Below, piece by piece: positions 24,860 through 32,100 of a stretch of DNA of 64,000 nucleotides. The translations under genes and the position numbers were made by a program. Under the pieces are notes generated by a model. The model made no database searches, was not told the DNA's origin, and worked only from the letters and a program-made list of their open reading frames with translations. The stretch spans positions 1 to 64,000 of the forward strand of contig JBDTSP010000018.1 in the NCBI GenBank assembly GCA_039931065.1, written 5' to 3'. Each line of letters opens with the position of its first letter. Position 1 is the stretch's first letter. This DNA comes from CADEED01 sp039931065 (GTDB lineage Bacteria; Pseudomonadota; Gammaproteobacteria; Steroidobacterales; Steroidobacteraceae).

Positions 24860-26566
24860 CTAGTGCACGTCGGACAGCGCTTTCTTTCGTGCGGCCTCGA
24901 ACTCGTCGCCCTTGTTCCAGGTCGGCATCTGCTCCGCCTGCGCGATCAACCAGCCGGCGTAGAAACCGAGCGTGCCATCTTCAACCATTCCGTCGAACAC
25001 CCACTCGTCGGTGATCTCGTCGCTCGGCTGGTGATAAATGTGTTCCACCCACTCTTCTTCCTGCGTCTTGCCCCATCCCTTTGGTCTGCCGATGTAGTCG
25101 GTGCTGCGGCCGAAATACATGGCGGGCGCGCCGATTTTCGCGAAGTTGAACTGGTCGGAGCGGTAGAAGAAACCTTTCTCGGGAAACTGGTCCGGCACGA
25201 CCACGCGGCCCTGCTTCGCGGCCAACGCATTCACGACGGCATCGATCGAGGACTTGCCGTAGCCGACGTAGGTGATGTCCTTCGTCCGGCCCTTGAAATT
25301 GCCGCCGTCGTAGTTGAGGTTGGCGGCGATCTTGCCCGGCGCGAAGGTCGGGTGCCGCGAGTAGTACTGGCTGCCTAACAACCCCTGCTCCTCACCCGCG
25401 ACGAACAGGATGAGGATCGAACGGCGCGGCCGCGCTGGGAGTGCGGCGAAGGCGCGCGCCATCGCCAGCACCAACGAACAACCCGTGGCGTTGTCTTCGG
25501 CGCCGTTGTAGATGGTGTCGCCCGTGGCATCGGGTTTGCCGATCCCGAAGTGGTCGTGGTGCGCGGAATAGATCACCACTTCGCTCTTGAGTTTCGGATC
25601 GCTGCCCGGCAACAGGCCTGCGACGTTCGCCGAACGCACGCGCGACACCTTGTTTTCGAACTCGATGGAGGTCTTGAGCGCGAGCGGGATGGGCTTGAAG
25701 GTGCGGTTCTTCGCAGCGGAGATGAGTTTGTCCAGATCCTGGCCCGCGGCCTTCACCAGGCGGCGGGCCGCATCCTCGGTGGCCCAACCTTTGAGTTGGA
25801 TGCGCTGTTCGCCTTCGGCAGGCAACTCGAATTGCTCGCCGCCCCATGACGACTGCACCACCTGCCACGGATATCCCGCGGATGGAGCCGTGTGGACGAT
25901 GATGACGCCGGCTGCGCCATGGCGCGCCGCGCTTTCGTATTTATAGGTCCAGCGCCCGTAGTAGAGACGCGTCTTGCCGCCAAACAACTTCGGATCCCAA
26001 TCCGGGTCGTTGTTGAGCATCAGGAGAACCTTTCCTTTGACGTCCACGCCCTTGAAGTCGTCCCACTGGTATTCGGGCGCCTCGATGCCGTAGCCGACGA
26101 ATACGACGCCGGCATCCTTGATCGCGGCGGTCGGTGTCTGAACTCCGGAGCTCGCGATGTAATCCTCGGAGACCTTGAGATCGGCACTGCCGCTCTTCCC
26201 GGCGAACGACCAGACAGCGGGTAAATTCGCGGTGACGCCGACGAGGTCGACGGGCTGTTCCCAACCGCCCTTCTCGCCACCGGGTTCATAACCCAGCGAT
26301 TGCAGTTCCGTCGCGAGGTAGAGGCGCGCGAGGGAGTCGCCGCGACTGGCGGGGCCCCGGCCCTCGAGCGCGTCGGAGGCGAGGAAGCGGATGTGCGCTT
26401 CGAGGTTTTCGCCGGTAATCTGCGCCTTCGCGACCTGCTCCACGGCGGCCGGAATCGTGAACGCGGGGTTGTCGGCGGCCAGCGCGAAGGTCGCGGCGGC
26501 ACCGAACACGGCGAGTGTCGCGGCGCGCGTCGTCACGTTCCGGAATGCCTGTCTGACGTCGTTCAT
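24860..26566 (-). CDS. Exported M28 family zinc metallopeptidase with PA domain
   Basis: A 568-residue protein with a signal peptide ending ALA-AD near residue 30, so periplasmic or secreted. A protease-associated (PA) insert occupies about 150-260 (VGYGIEAPEYQWDDFKG, GAAGVIIVH). The M28 zinc core has SAHHDHFG (His337 or 339), AEDNATG (Asp358), GEEQGLLGS (Glu392-Glu393), NYDGGN (Asp420) and YHQPSDE (late His), a complete two-zinc site. It likely trims peptides from the N-terminus. The gene stands alone; 163 bases separate it from cynS with nothing recognisable in between, and a repeat element lies just upstream. Confidence 0.9.
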   Translation of the reverse strand: MNDVRQAFRNVTTRAATLAVFGAAATFALAADNPAFTIPAAVEQVAKAQITGENLEAHIRFLASDALEGRGPASRGDSLARLYLATELQSLGYEPGGEKGGWEQPVDLVGVTANLPAVWSFAGKSGSADLKVSEDYIASSGVQTPTAAIKDAGVVFVGYGIEAPEYQWDDFKGVDVKGKVLLMLNNDPDWDPKLFGGKTRLYYGRWTYKYESAARHGAAGVIIVHTAPSAGYPWQVVQSSWGGEQFELPAEGEQRIQLKGWATEDAARRLVKAAGQDLDKLISAAKNRTFKPIPLALKTSIEFENKVSRVRSANVAGLLPGSDPKLKSEVVIYSAHHDHFGIGKPDATGDTIYNGAEDNATGCSLVLAMARAFAALPARPRRSILILFVAGEEQGLLGSQYYSRHPTFAPGKIAANLNYDGGNFKGRTKDITYVGYGKSSIDAVVNALAAKQGRVVVPDQFPEKGFFYRSDQFNFAKIGAPAMYFGRSTDYIGRPKGWGKTQEEEWVEHIYHQPSDEITDEWVFDGMVEDGTLGFYAGWLIAQAEQMPTWNKGDEFEAARKKALSDVH

Positions 26567-26604
26567 GCGGACTCCAATGCTTTCAAGAGAGGGCCCAGGT
26601 CGGG

Positions 26605-26637
26605 CCCCTTTTGCTAGGAAATGGGGAGTGTCCCCAT
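26605..26637. repeat. Second, diverged copy of the CCCCTTTTGCTAGGAAA element
   Basis: CCCCTTTTGCTAGGAAA (26605-26621) is identical to the core of each arm of the inverted repeat at 7777-7892, and it is followed by a hairpin ATGGGGA-GTG-TCCCCAT (26621-26637) that replaces the GGGGGC/GCCCCC hairpin there. GGGCCC-AGGTC-GGGCCC lies just before it. It sits between two minus-strand genes, the M28 peptidase start and the phosphomannomutase end. Confidence 0.75.
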
Positions 26638-26647
26638 TAATGCCCCA

Positions 26648-28030
26648 TCAATGCGCTGGGGGTTTTTCGGCGCCGAGCGTGTCGAGGAAGGCTAACAACT
26701 CTGCGGTTTTCTCCTGCATCAAACCTTCATCGGCGCGGGATTCGACGTTCAGACGCACCAGCGGTTCGGTGTTCGAGGCACGCAGGTTGAAACGCCATTG
26801 CTCGTGCTCGACCGACAGACCGTCGGTGAAATCCACGACCACGGCGCCCTTCGCGTAACGCGCCTCGGCGGCCGCCAGGACACTCTTCGCATCGGGCAAC
26901 TTGCGGTTGATCTCACCGCTCGCCGGGAATGCCGCGATACGCGCTGCGACCAGTTCGTCGAGCGACTTGCCTGATTCACACACGCGCTCCAGCACCAGCA
27001 GCCAGGGAATCATGCCGCTGTCGCAATAGGAGAAATCGCGGAAGTAGTGATGCGCGCTCATCTCGCCGCCGTAAGCGCCGTCGACCTCGCGCATCTTCTG
27101 CTTGATGAACGCATGGCCGGACTTGCTCATGACGGGCACGCCGCCGAGGCGTTTCACCGTTTCGACCGTGTTCCAGGTGAGCCGCGGGTCATAGACGATC
27201 CGCGCGCCGGGTTGTTTGGCGAGGAACGCCTCGGCTAACAACCCGACGATGTAGTAACCCTCGATGAACGCGCCTTTCGAGTCGTAGAAGAAGCAGCGGT
27301 CGTAGTCGCCGTCCCAGGCAATGCCGACGTCGGCGCCGGAGCGGCGCAGCGCTTCGAGCGCGGGCCCGCGATTTTCCTCGAGCATCGGGTTCGGGACGCC
27401 ATGCGGAAACTGGCCGTTCGGCTCGTGCCGCACCTTGATGAACTCGAACGGCAGGTGCGGTTCGAGTTTGTCTACGGCGAGTCCGGCACCGCCATTACCC
27501 GCGTCCACCATTACCTTGAGTTTGCGCAAGCTCTTGCGATTGACGTACCCCAGCAGGTGCTCGACGTATTCCTTCGACGTCTCGAGCCTGGTGACCTTGC
27601 CCTTCACGGCGGCAGGCGGCGGTAGTTTGCCGCTCGCGATCATCGCGGCGATTTCCTTGAGCCCCGTGTCCGAGCCCACCGGTTTGCTGAGTTCGCGCAC
27701 CAGCTTGAGCCCGTTGTAGTCGGGCGGGTTGTGGCTGGCGGTGATCATGATTCCGCCGTCGAGTTTCCAGTTGAAGGTGGCGAAGTACACGCCCTCGGTG
27801 CCGCACAGGCCGATGTCGAGCACATCGACGCCGGCGTCGGTGAGCCCGCGGATCAGCGCCTGCGCGAACTCCTCGCTGGTGAGACGGATGTCGCGGCCCA
27901 CCGCGACCTGCTTTGGCTTGATGAACGCCGCAAAGGCGCGCCCAACCTGGTAACAGAGGTCGGAATTGATTTCATCCGGAATGCGGCCGCGAACGTCGTA
28001 GGCCTTGAAGGCGGAAAGATTGAGAGTCAC
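26648..28030 (-). CDS. algC: Phosphomannomutase/phosphoglucomutase (AlgC-type)
   Basis: A 460-residue alpha-D-phosphohexomutase that interconverts hexose 6-phosphate and 1-phosphate, here mainly to feed GDP-mannose and UDP/dTDP-glucose synthesis. TASHNP carries the phospho-serine (Ser99), AWDGDYDRCFF the magnesium aspartates (240, 242, 244), GGEMSAHHYF the sugar-binding loop, and RASNTEPLVRLNVES the phosphate-binding loop. The N-terminus FKAYDVRGRIP is standard. It marks the start of the polysaccharide region. ManC lies upstream beyond the BrnT/BrnA pair. Confidence 0.95.
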   Translation of the reverse strand: MTLNLSAFKAYDVRGRIPDEINSDLCYQVGRAFAAFIKPKQVAVGRDIRLTSEEFAQALIRGLTDAGVDVLDIGLCGTEGVYFATFNWKLDGGIMITASHNPPDYNGLKLVRELSKPVGSDTGLKEIAAMIASGKLPPPAAVKGKVTRLETSKEYVEHLLGYVNRKSLRKLKVMVDAGNGGAGLAVDKLEPHLPFEFIKVRHEPNGQFPHGVPNPMLEENRGPALEALRRSGADVGIAWDGDYDRCFFYDSKGAFIEGYYIVGLLAEAFLAKQPGARIVYDPRLTWNTVETVKRLGGVPVMSKSGHAFIKQKMREVDGAYGGEMSAHHYFRDFSYCDSGMIPWLLVLERVCESGKSLDELVAARIAAFPASGEINRKLPDAKSVLAAAEARYAKGAVVVDFTDGLSVEHEQWRFNLRASNTEPLVRLNVESRADEGLMQEKTAELLAFLDTLGAEKPPAH

Positions 28031-28111
28031 TGCGGTTCGGTCCTGCGTTTCGACGCAACTAAAGTCGTTACTGAAAGGGGCACTGGTCGAATGGCGCGCG
28101 TCACGCGCAGC

Positions 28112-28366
28112 CTACTTCTCACGCACACGCGTGCCGGAGCGCGGCGCAGCTCGCTCGGATCTGGATTTTCGAAGGAGCTCCGCCAATGCCGCGTTTACCG
28201 CCGCGCTCGTTGGGAATGCGGCTGCAATTTCTGGCTTGAGTTTTACGATGTTCGACTGCAGCGTCCGTCGCCCGGCGTATTTCCCCCGAATCACCCCAGC
28301 AGGAAAATCCGCCCGGGAATATTCCTTGCGCATGGGCGTGCGGCTGCGTGACTTAGCCTTCTTCAT
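28112..28366 (-). CDS. brnA: BrnA-like antitoxin
   Basis: An 84-residue basic protein whose MRKEYSRADFPAGVIRGKYA and LKPEIAAAFPTSAAVNAALAELL match the BrnA antitoxin pattern (a ribbon-helix-helix DNA-binding C-terminal region). Its start overlaps the end of the toxin gene by 14 bases, the usual toxin-first order for BrnT/BrnA. It should neutralise BrnT and repress the promoter in 28626-28724. Confidence 0.82.
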   Translation of the reverse strand: MKKAKSRSRTPMRKEYSRADFPAGVIRGKYAGRRTLQSNIVKLKPEIAAAFPTSAAVNAALAELLRKSRSERAAPRSGTRVREK

Positions 28367-28625
28367 AGATTTTCCGCTCGGAACGAGTTGCCTCTCGGGC
28401 GCTGATGATTCGAATCATATCGCCACTTTCGGTATGCGATACAGCCAGCAATCGACCGGCGAGAGAATGTCCGAAAGTTATCCAGCGGGACTCGCCGACG
28501 GAATGATCGGGGTCAAAACCCGTGACAGCGAGATGATCAGTGAGAACAGAACTGGCTTCTTCGAAGGCCACTGCGTGTCGCCGAAGGTTTGCCAGCGCCT
28601 TGCGTGTATCCCAGGTGAAATGCAC
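28353..28625 (-). CDS. brnT: BrnT-like ribonuclease toxin
   Basis: A 90-residue protein of the BrnT/DUF497 family (RelE-like fold). The N-terminal FTWDTRKALANLRRHAVAFEEAS, then the GESRWITFGHSLAGRLLAVSHTE core and the ISAREATRSERKIYEEG end are all family hallmarks. It should cut RNA and stop translation when BrnA is lost. The pair lies between algC and manC, unrelated in function to either. The 99 bases upstream should hold its promoter. Confidence 0.87.
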   Translation of the reverse strand: MHFTWDTRKALANLRRHAVAFEEASSVLTDHLAVTGFDPDHSVGESRWITFGHSLAGRLLAVSHTESGDMIRIISAREATRSERKIYEEG

Positions 28626-28724
28626 ACCTCGCTCCTGAACCGCAGTTGTTCAAGCAACTGTCCACATTCAAGAGTCTTATGCACCGCATCCATTCGCAGC
28701 AATTCTCAAATCCAATGCGTCGAG

Positions 28725-29834
28725 CTATTTATTCGGGACGCTTGAACCCGGCGATTCGGCGTGCCGAATATGTTCCGAGCGCCCCGCCGCCTTGAGACGC
28801 GCCACCAGTTTCTTGACGTCTTGCACTTTCGATTTTGGCGCGACCATCACCGCGTCGGCGGTCTCGACGATCACCATGTCGTGCAGACCCAGCGCCGCGA
28901 CCAGCCGGCTGTCGGCGTGCACGTAGCAACCGTCGGTGTCCTCCAGGATCACATCGCCGCGCAACACGTTGCCACGCTCGTCGGCGGGCAACACATCATG
29001 CAGCGCGGCCCAGGAGCCGACGTCGTTCCAGCCGGCGTCGAGCGGCACCATCACCGCGTCGCTAGTTTTTTCCATGACCGCGTAGTCGACCGAATCGCTG
29101 CGGCAGGTGCTGAAGATCGTTTCGGAGACGCGCGTGAAATCCTGGTCGCGCACCGCGGCGGCGCTGGCACGCGCGCAGACGTCGGCGATGTCCGGCGCAT
29201 GTCGCGCCAGCTCATCGAGGAAGCGCCGCGCGCCGAACATGAACATGCCCGAGTTCCAGAAGTAGTTGCCCGAGTCGATGAATTCCTGGGCTCGCTTCAG
29301 GTCGGGCTTTTCGACGAACTGCGCGATGGGTGTGACCGTGGAGACGGGAGTGCCGCGCTTTATGTATCCATAACCCGTCTCGGGCGTACGCGCGACGATG
29401 CCGAAGGCGACCAGTTTGCCGGCGGACGCGGCCGGGATGGCCTGCGAAATCGCGGCCTGGAAAGCCGGCAGATCCTTGAGCGTGTGATCCGCAGGCAGCA
29501 CCAGCATGACGGCGTCGTCACCGGCGGCAGCGAGCGCTGCGTGCGCGGCCAACGCGATCGCCGGGGCGGTGTTGCGTCCGATCGGCTCTAACAAGATTGC
29601 GCTGGGCGCGAGGTTCATCTGCCGCAGCTGTTCGGCGACGAGGAAGCGATGCGCTTCGTTGCACACCACCACCGGCCCGCTGGCGCCCGGAAATCCGGCG
29701 AGCCGCGCCGCGGTCTCCTGGAGCATCGTGCGTTCGCTGGTGAGCGCCAGAAGCTGTTTAGGAAGGAGTTCGCGGGAGAGCGGCCACAGACGTGTGCCGG
29801 CGCCGCCGGAGAGGATCACGGGTACTAGGGTCAT
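28725..29834 (-). CDS. manC: Mannose-1-phosphate guanylyltransferase
   Basis: A 369-residue nucleotidyltransferase that makes GDP-mannose from GTP and mannose 1-phosphate. VILSGGAGTRLWPLSRELLPKQLL is the pyrophosphorylase signature; EPIGRNTAPAIALAA, TGYGYIKRG, FVEKPD and NYFWNSGMFMF follow. It lacks the C-terminal isomerase domain of the two-domain AlgA/ManC type, so phosphomannose isomerase must come from elsewhere. The ATG at 29834 precedes MTLVPVILSGG; a longer open frame upstream covers the antitoxin region and is not coding. It lies between two toxin-antitoxin pairs. Confidence 0.93.
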   Translation of the reverse strand: MTLVPVILSGGAGTRLWPLSRELLPKQLLALTSERTMLQETAARLAGFPGASGPVVVCNEAHRFLVAEQLRQMNLAPSAILLEPIGRNTAPAIALAAHAALAAAGDDAVMLVLPADHTLKDLPAFQAAISQAIPAASAGKLVAFGIVARTPETGYGYIKRGTPVSTVTPIAQFVEKPDLKRAQEFIDSGNYFWNSGMFMFGARRFLDELARHAPDIADVCARASAAAVRDQDFTRVSETIFSTCRSDSVDYAVMEKTSDAVMVPLDAGWNDVGSWAALHDVLPADERGNVLRGDVILEDTDGCYVHADSRLVAALGLHDMVIVETADAVMVAPKSKVQDVKKLVARLKAAGRSEHIRHAESPGSSVPNK

Positions 29835-29903
29835 GGGGCAGGCATCGTACCGGGTATATAAGAGTGAGTCATAATTACACGAATTCAGTGGTATATTTGC
29901 GCA
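29835..29903. promoter_or_regulatory. Divergent promoter gap between manC and the VapB-like antitoxin
   Basis: Sixty-nine AT-rich bases separate the two starts. GGTATAT occurs twice (29853-29859 and 29890-29896), the second just before the antitoxin ATG, which fits binding sites for an autoregulating antitoxin. CATAAT near 29870 could be a -10 box for the rightward genes. Exact promoters are not certain. Confidence 0.4.
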
Positions 29904-30146
29904 ATGAAAAATATCACCATCACATTGGATCAGGAGACCGCGTCCTGGATCCGGGTGCACGCGGCGGAACAAAACAAAAGCGTGTCGAGGCTGGTGGGAG
30001 AAATTCTCCAGGCACGCATGAAAGATCGTCGTGAATACCAGCGCGCCATGCGACGTTGTCTCTCGAAGCCACCTTTCGATCTTTCCGGCGAGCCGGAGAA
30101 ATACCCCTCGCGCGAGGAGCTCTATGACCGCGTTCGTATTCGTTGA
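29904..30146 (+). CDS. Ribbon-helix-helix antitoxin (VapB-like)
   Basis: An 80-residue protein. MKNITITLDQETASWIRVHAAEQNKSVSRLVGEILQ is a ribbon-helix-helix DNA-binding region, recognisable by the ITITLD strand and SVSRLVGEIL helix. The C-terminal half (PPFDLSGEPEKYPSREELYDR) should wrap the toxin. It overlaps the PIN toxin gene by 23 bases. Confidence 0.85.
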   Translation: MKNITITLDQETASWIRVHAAEQNKSVSRLVGEILQARMKDRREYQRAMRRCLSKPPFDLSGEPEKYPSREELYDRVRIR

Positions 30147-30657
30147 TACCAACGTCCTCGTGTATGCGCGCGATCCGCGCGATCCGGGCAAGCGCGCGCT
30201 GGCCAACGAATGGATAAGGCTTCTCTGGAATGACGAACGCGGGCGGACCAGTTATCAAGTGCTCAACGAGTACTACGATGTGGTCACGCGAAAGCTGAAG
30301 ACGCCCATCAAGCGCGATGATGCCTGGGACGATCTGCAGTTCTATCTCGCGTGGAACCCTCAGCCCATCGACCTCGAGGTGTTGATGGGCGCCCATGAAA
30401 TCCAGCAGCGGCATCAATTGAGCTGGTGGGATTGTCTGGTCGTGTCCGCCGCGCAGGCTCAGGACTGCGTATTGCTTCTGAGCGAGGACCTGCAAGACGG
30501 CGCGGACTACGGCGGAATCGTCGTTCGAAGTCCGTTTACGTTGAGGGTCGCCGAAGAGGCAGGAGCCTACTCCCTGCCGCCGAGACCGGTATCACGGCAT
30601 CGCGGGCGCGGCCGGCCGCGCACCCGCGCCCGCCACGCCGGCACGCCGGTTGGCTAG
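30124..30657 (+). CDS. vapC: PIN-domain ribonuclease toxin (VapC-like)
   Basis: A 177-residue PIN-domain nuclease. FVDTNVLVYARD (Asp8), the NEYY glutamate, SWWDCLVVSAA and LLSEDLQDG supply the acidic metal site. VapC toxins usually cut tRNA or rRNA. The start at 30124 has GAGGAGC just before it; the frame extends further upstream but overlaps the antitoxin. The last ~30 residues (SLPPRPVSRHRGRGRPRTRARHAG) are a basic tail beyond the normal PIN end. Its TAG directly abuts the ugd stop codon, leaving no room for a separate terminator. Confidence 0.88.
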   Translation: MTAFVFVDTNVLVYARDPRDPGKRALANEWIRLLWNDERGRTSYQVLNEYYDVVTRKLKTPIKRDDAWDDLQFYLAWNPQPIDLEVLMGAHEIQQRHQLSWWDCLVVSAAQAQDCVLLLSEDLQDGADYGGIVVRSPFTLRVAEEAGAYSLPPRPVSRHRGRGRPRTRARHAGTPVG

Positions 30658-31995
30658 CTAGGCCTTTGCCGCCTCGCCCCGACCGATCGCGTAATACGTA
30701 ATGCCCTGCTTCTTCATCAGGTCCGGGTCGTAGAGGTTCCGGCCGTCGAATATGACCGGCGATTTGAGCTGCTTTTTCAGATTGTCGAAGTCCGGGCTGC
30801 GGAATTCCTTCCACTCGGTGACGATCGCCAGCGCATCGGCGCCTTCGAGCGTTTCCCGAGCCTTCGCGCAATAAACGAGATCGGCGCGTTCGCCGAAAAT
30901 GCGCTTTGCTTCCTTGGTCGCGGCCGGATCGAACACGCGCACCTTCGCACCCGCGTCCCACAACTGTTGCAACAGGACGCGCGCCGGCGCCTCGCGCATG
31001 TCATCCGTACCCGGCTTGAACGCGAGGCCCCAGATCGCGAACGTCTTGCCCTTGAGCTGGCCTTTGTAGTGCTTCGAAATCTTTTCGAACAACACCTGCT
31101 TCTGCGCCTTGTTGACCGCCTCGACCGAATCGAGCAGCGCCGGGGTGTAACCCGCGACCCGCGCCGAACGCGCCAGCGCCTGCACGTCCTTCGGGAAACA
31201 CGAGCCGCCGTAGCCGAGACCCGGGTAGATGAAGTGGTAGCCGATGCGCGGATCCGAACCGATGCCGACGCGGACCTTTTCAATGTCCGCGCCGAACAAC
31301 TCGGCGAGATTCGCCAGCTCGTTCATGAAGCTGATCTTGGTCGCGAGCATGGCGTTGGCCGCGTACTTGGTCAGTTCTGCGGAACGCAGATCCATGATGA
31401 TGAGTTTTTCACGACTGCGCGTGAACGGGTCGTAGAGGGCGCGCAGCAGTTCCGTGACACGCGGATTGTCGGTGCCGACCACCACGCGATCCGGGCGCAT
31501 GAAGTCTTCGATGGCCGCGCCTTCCTTGAGGAATTCCGGGTTAGAGACGACGTCGTATTCCATCTCGATGCCGCGCTTCGCGAGCGTTTCGGCGACCGCG
31601 CCACGCACCTTGTCGCTGGTTCCGACCGGGACCGTGGACTTGGTGATGACCACCTTGTATTCGGACATGTGTTCGCCGATCGAGCGCGCCACCGCGAGCA
31701 CGTACTTGAGGTCGGCGGAGCCGTCTTCGTCGGGCGGGGTACCCACTGCGATCAGCTGGAAAAGACCGTGATCGACGCCCTCTTTGGCCGAGGTGGTGAA
31801 CTTCAGGCGTTCTGCCTCGATGTTGCTCTTGATGAGTGCATCGAGGCCGGGCTCGTGGATGGGGATGATGCCTTGCTTGAGGCCTTCGATTTTCTTGGGA
31901 TCGATGTCGACGCAGAGGACGTCGTTGCCGGCGTCAGCCAGGCAGGCGCCGGTGACCAAGCCTACGTATCCGGAGCCGAAGATGGTTACTCGCAT
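30658..31995 (-). CDS. ugd: UDP-glucose 6-dehydrogenase
   Basis: A 445-residue NAD-dependent enzyme that oxidises UDP-glucose twice to UDP-glucuronate. IFGSGYVGLVTGACLADAG is the Rossmann fold, ITKSTVPVGT and NPEFLKEG are family motifs, and GYGGSCFPKD carries the catalytic Cys266. The C-terminal domain has WGLAFKPGTDDMREAPA. UDP-GlcNAc dehydrogenases (WbpA) are relatives, but the sequence fits the UDP-glucose type better. It should supply a uronic acid for the polysaccharide. It lies just below the WbpM-type gene in the same direction. Confidence 0.93.
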   Translation of the reverse strand: MRVTIFGSGYVGLVTGACLADAGNDVLCVDIDPKKIEGLKQGIIPIHEPGLDALIKSNIEAERLKFTTSAKEGVDHGLFQLIAVGTPPDEDGSADLKYVLAVARSIGEHMSEYKVVITKSTVPVGTSDKVRGAVAETLAKRGIEMEYDVVSNPEFLKEGAAIEDFMRPDRVVVGTDNPRVTELLRALYDPFTRSREKLIIMDLRSAELTKYAANAMLATKISFMNELANLAELFGADIEKVRVGIGSDPRIGYHFIYPGLGYGGSCFPKDVQALARSARVAGYTPALLDSVEAVNKAQKQVLFEKISKHYKGQLKGKTFAIWGLAFKPGTDDMREAPARVLLQQLWDAGAKVRVFDPAATKEAKRIFGERADLVYCAKARETLEGADALAIVTEWKEFRSPDFDNLKKQLKSPVIFDGRNLYDPDLMKKQGITYYAIGRGEAAKA

Positions 31996-32100
31996 AGGGT
32001 CCCTGAGAGCGCCTGACAGGGCGCAAGGGGGCGAATTCTAACGAAATCGGGCTTCCGGAGTGCCGCGAGGCACGTAGGAATGCAGGAAGTGAGGAGCCGG

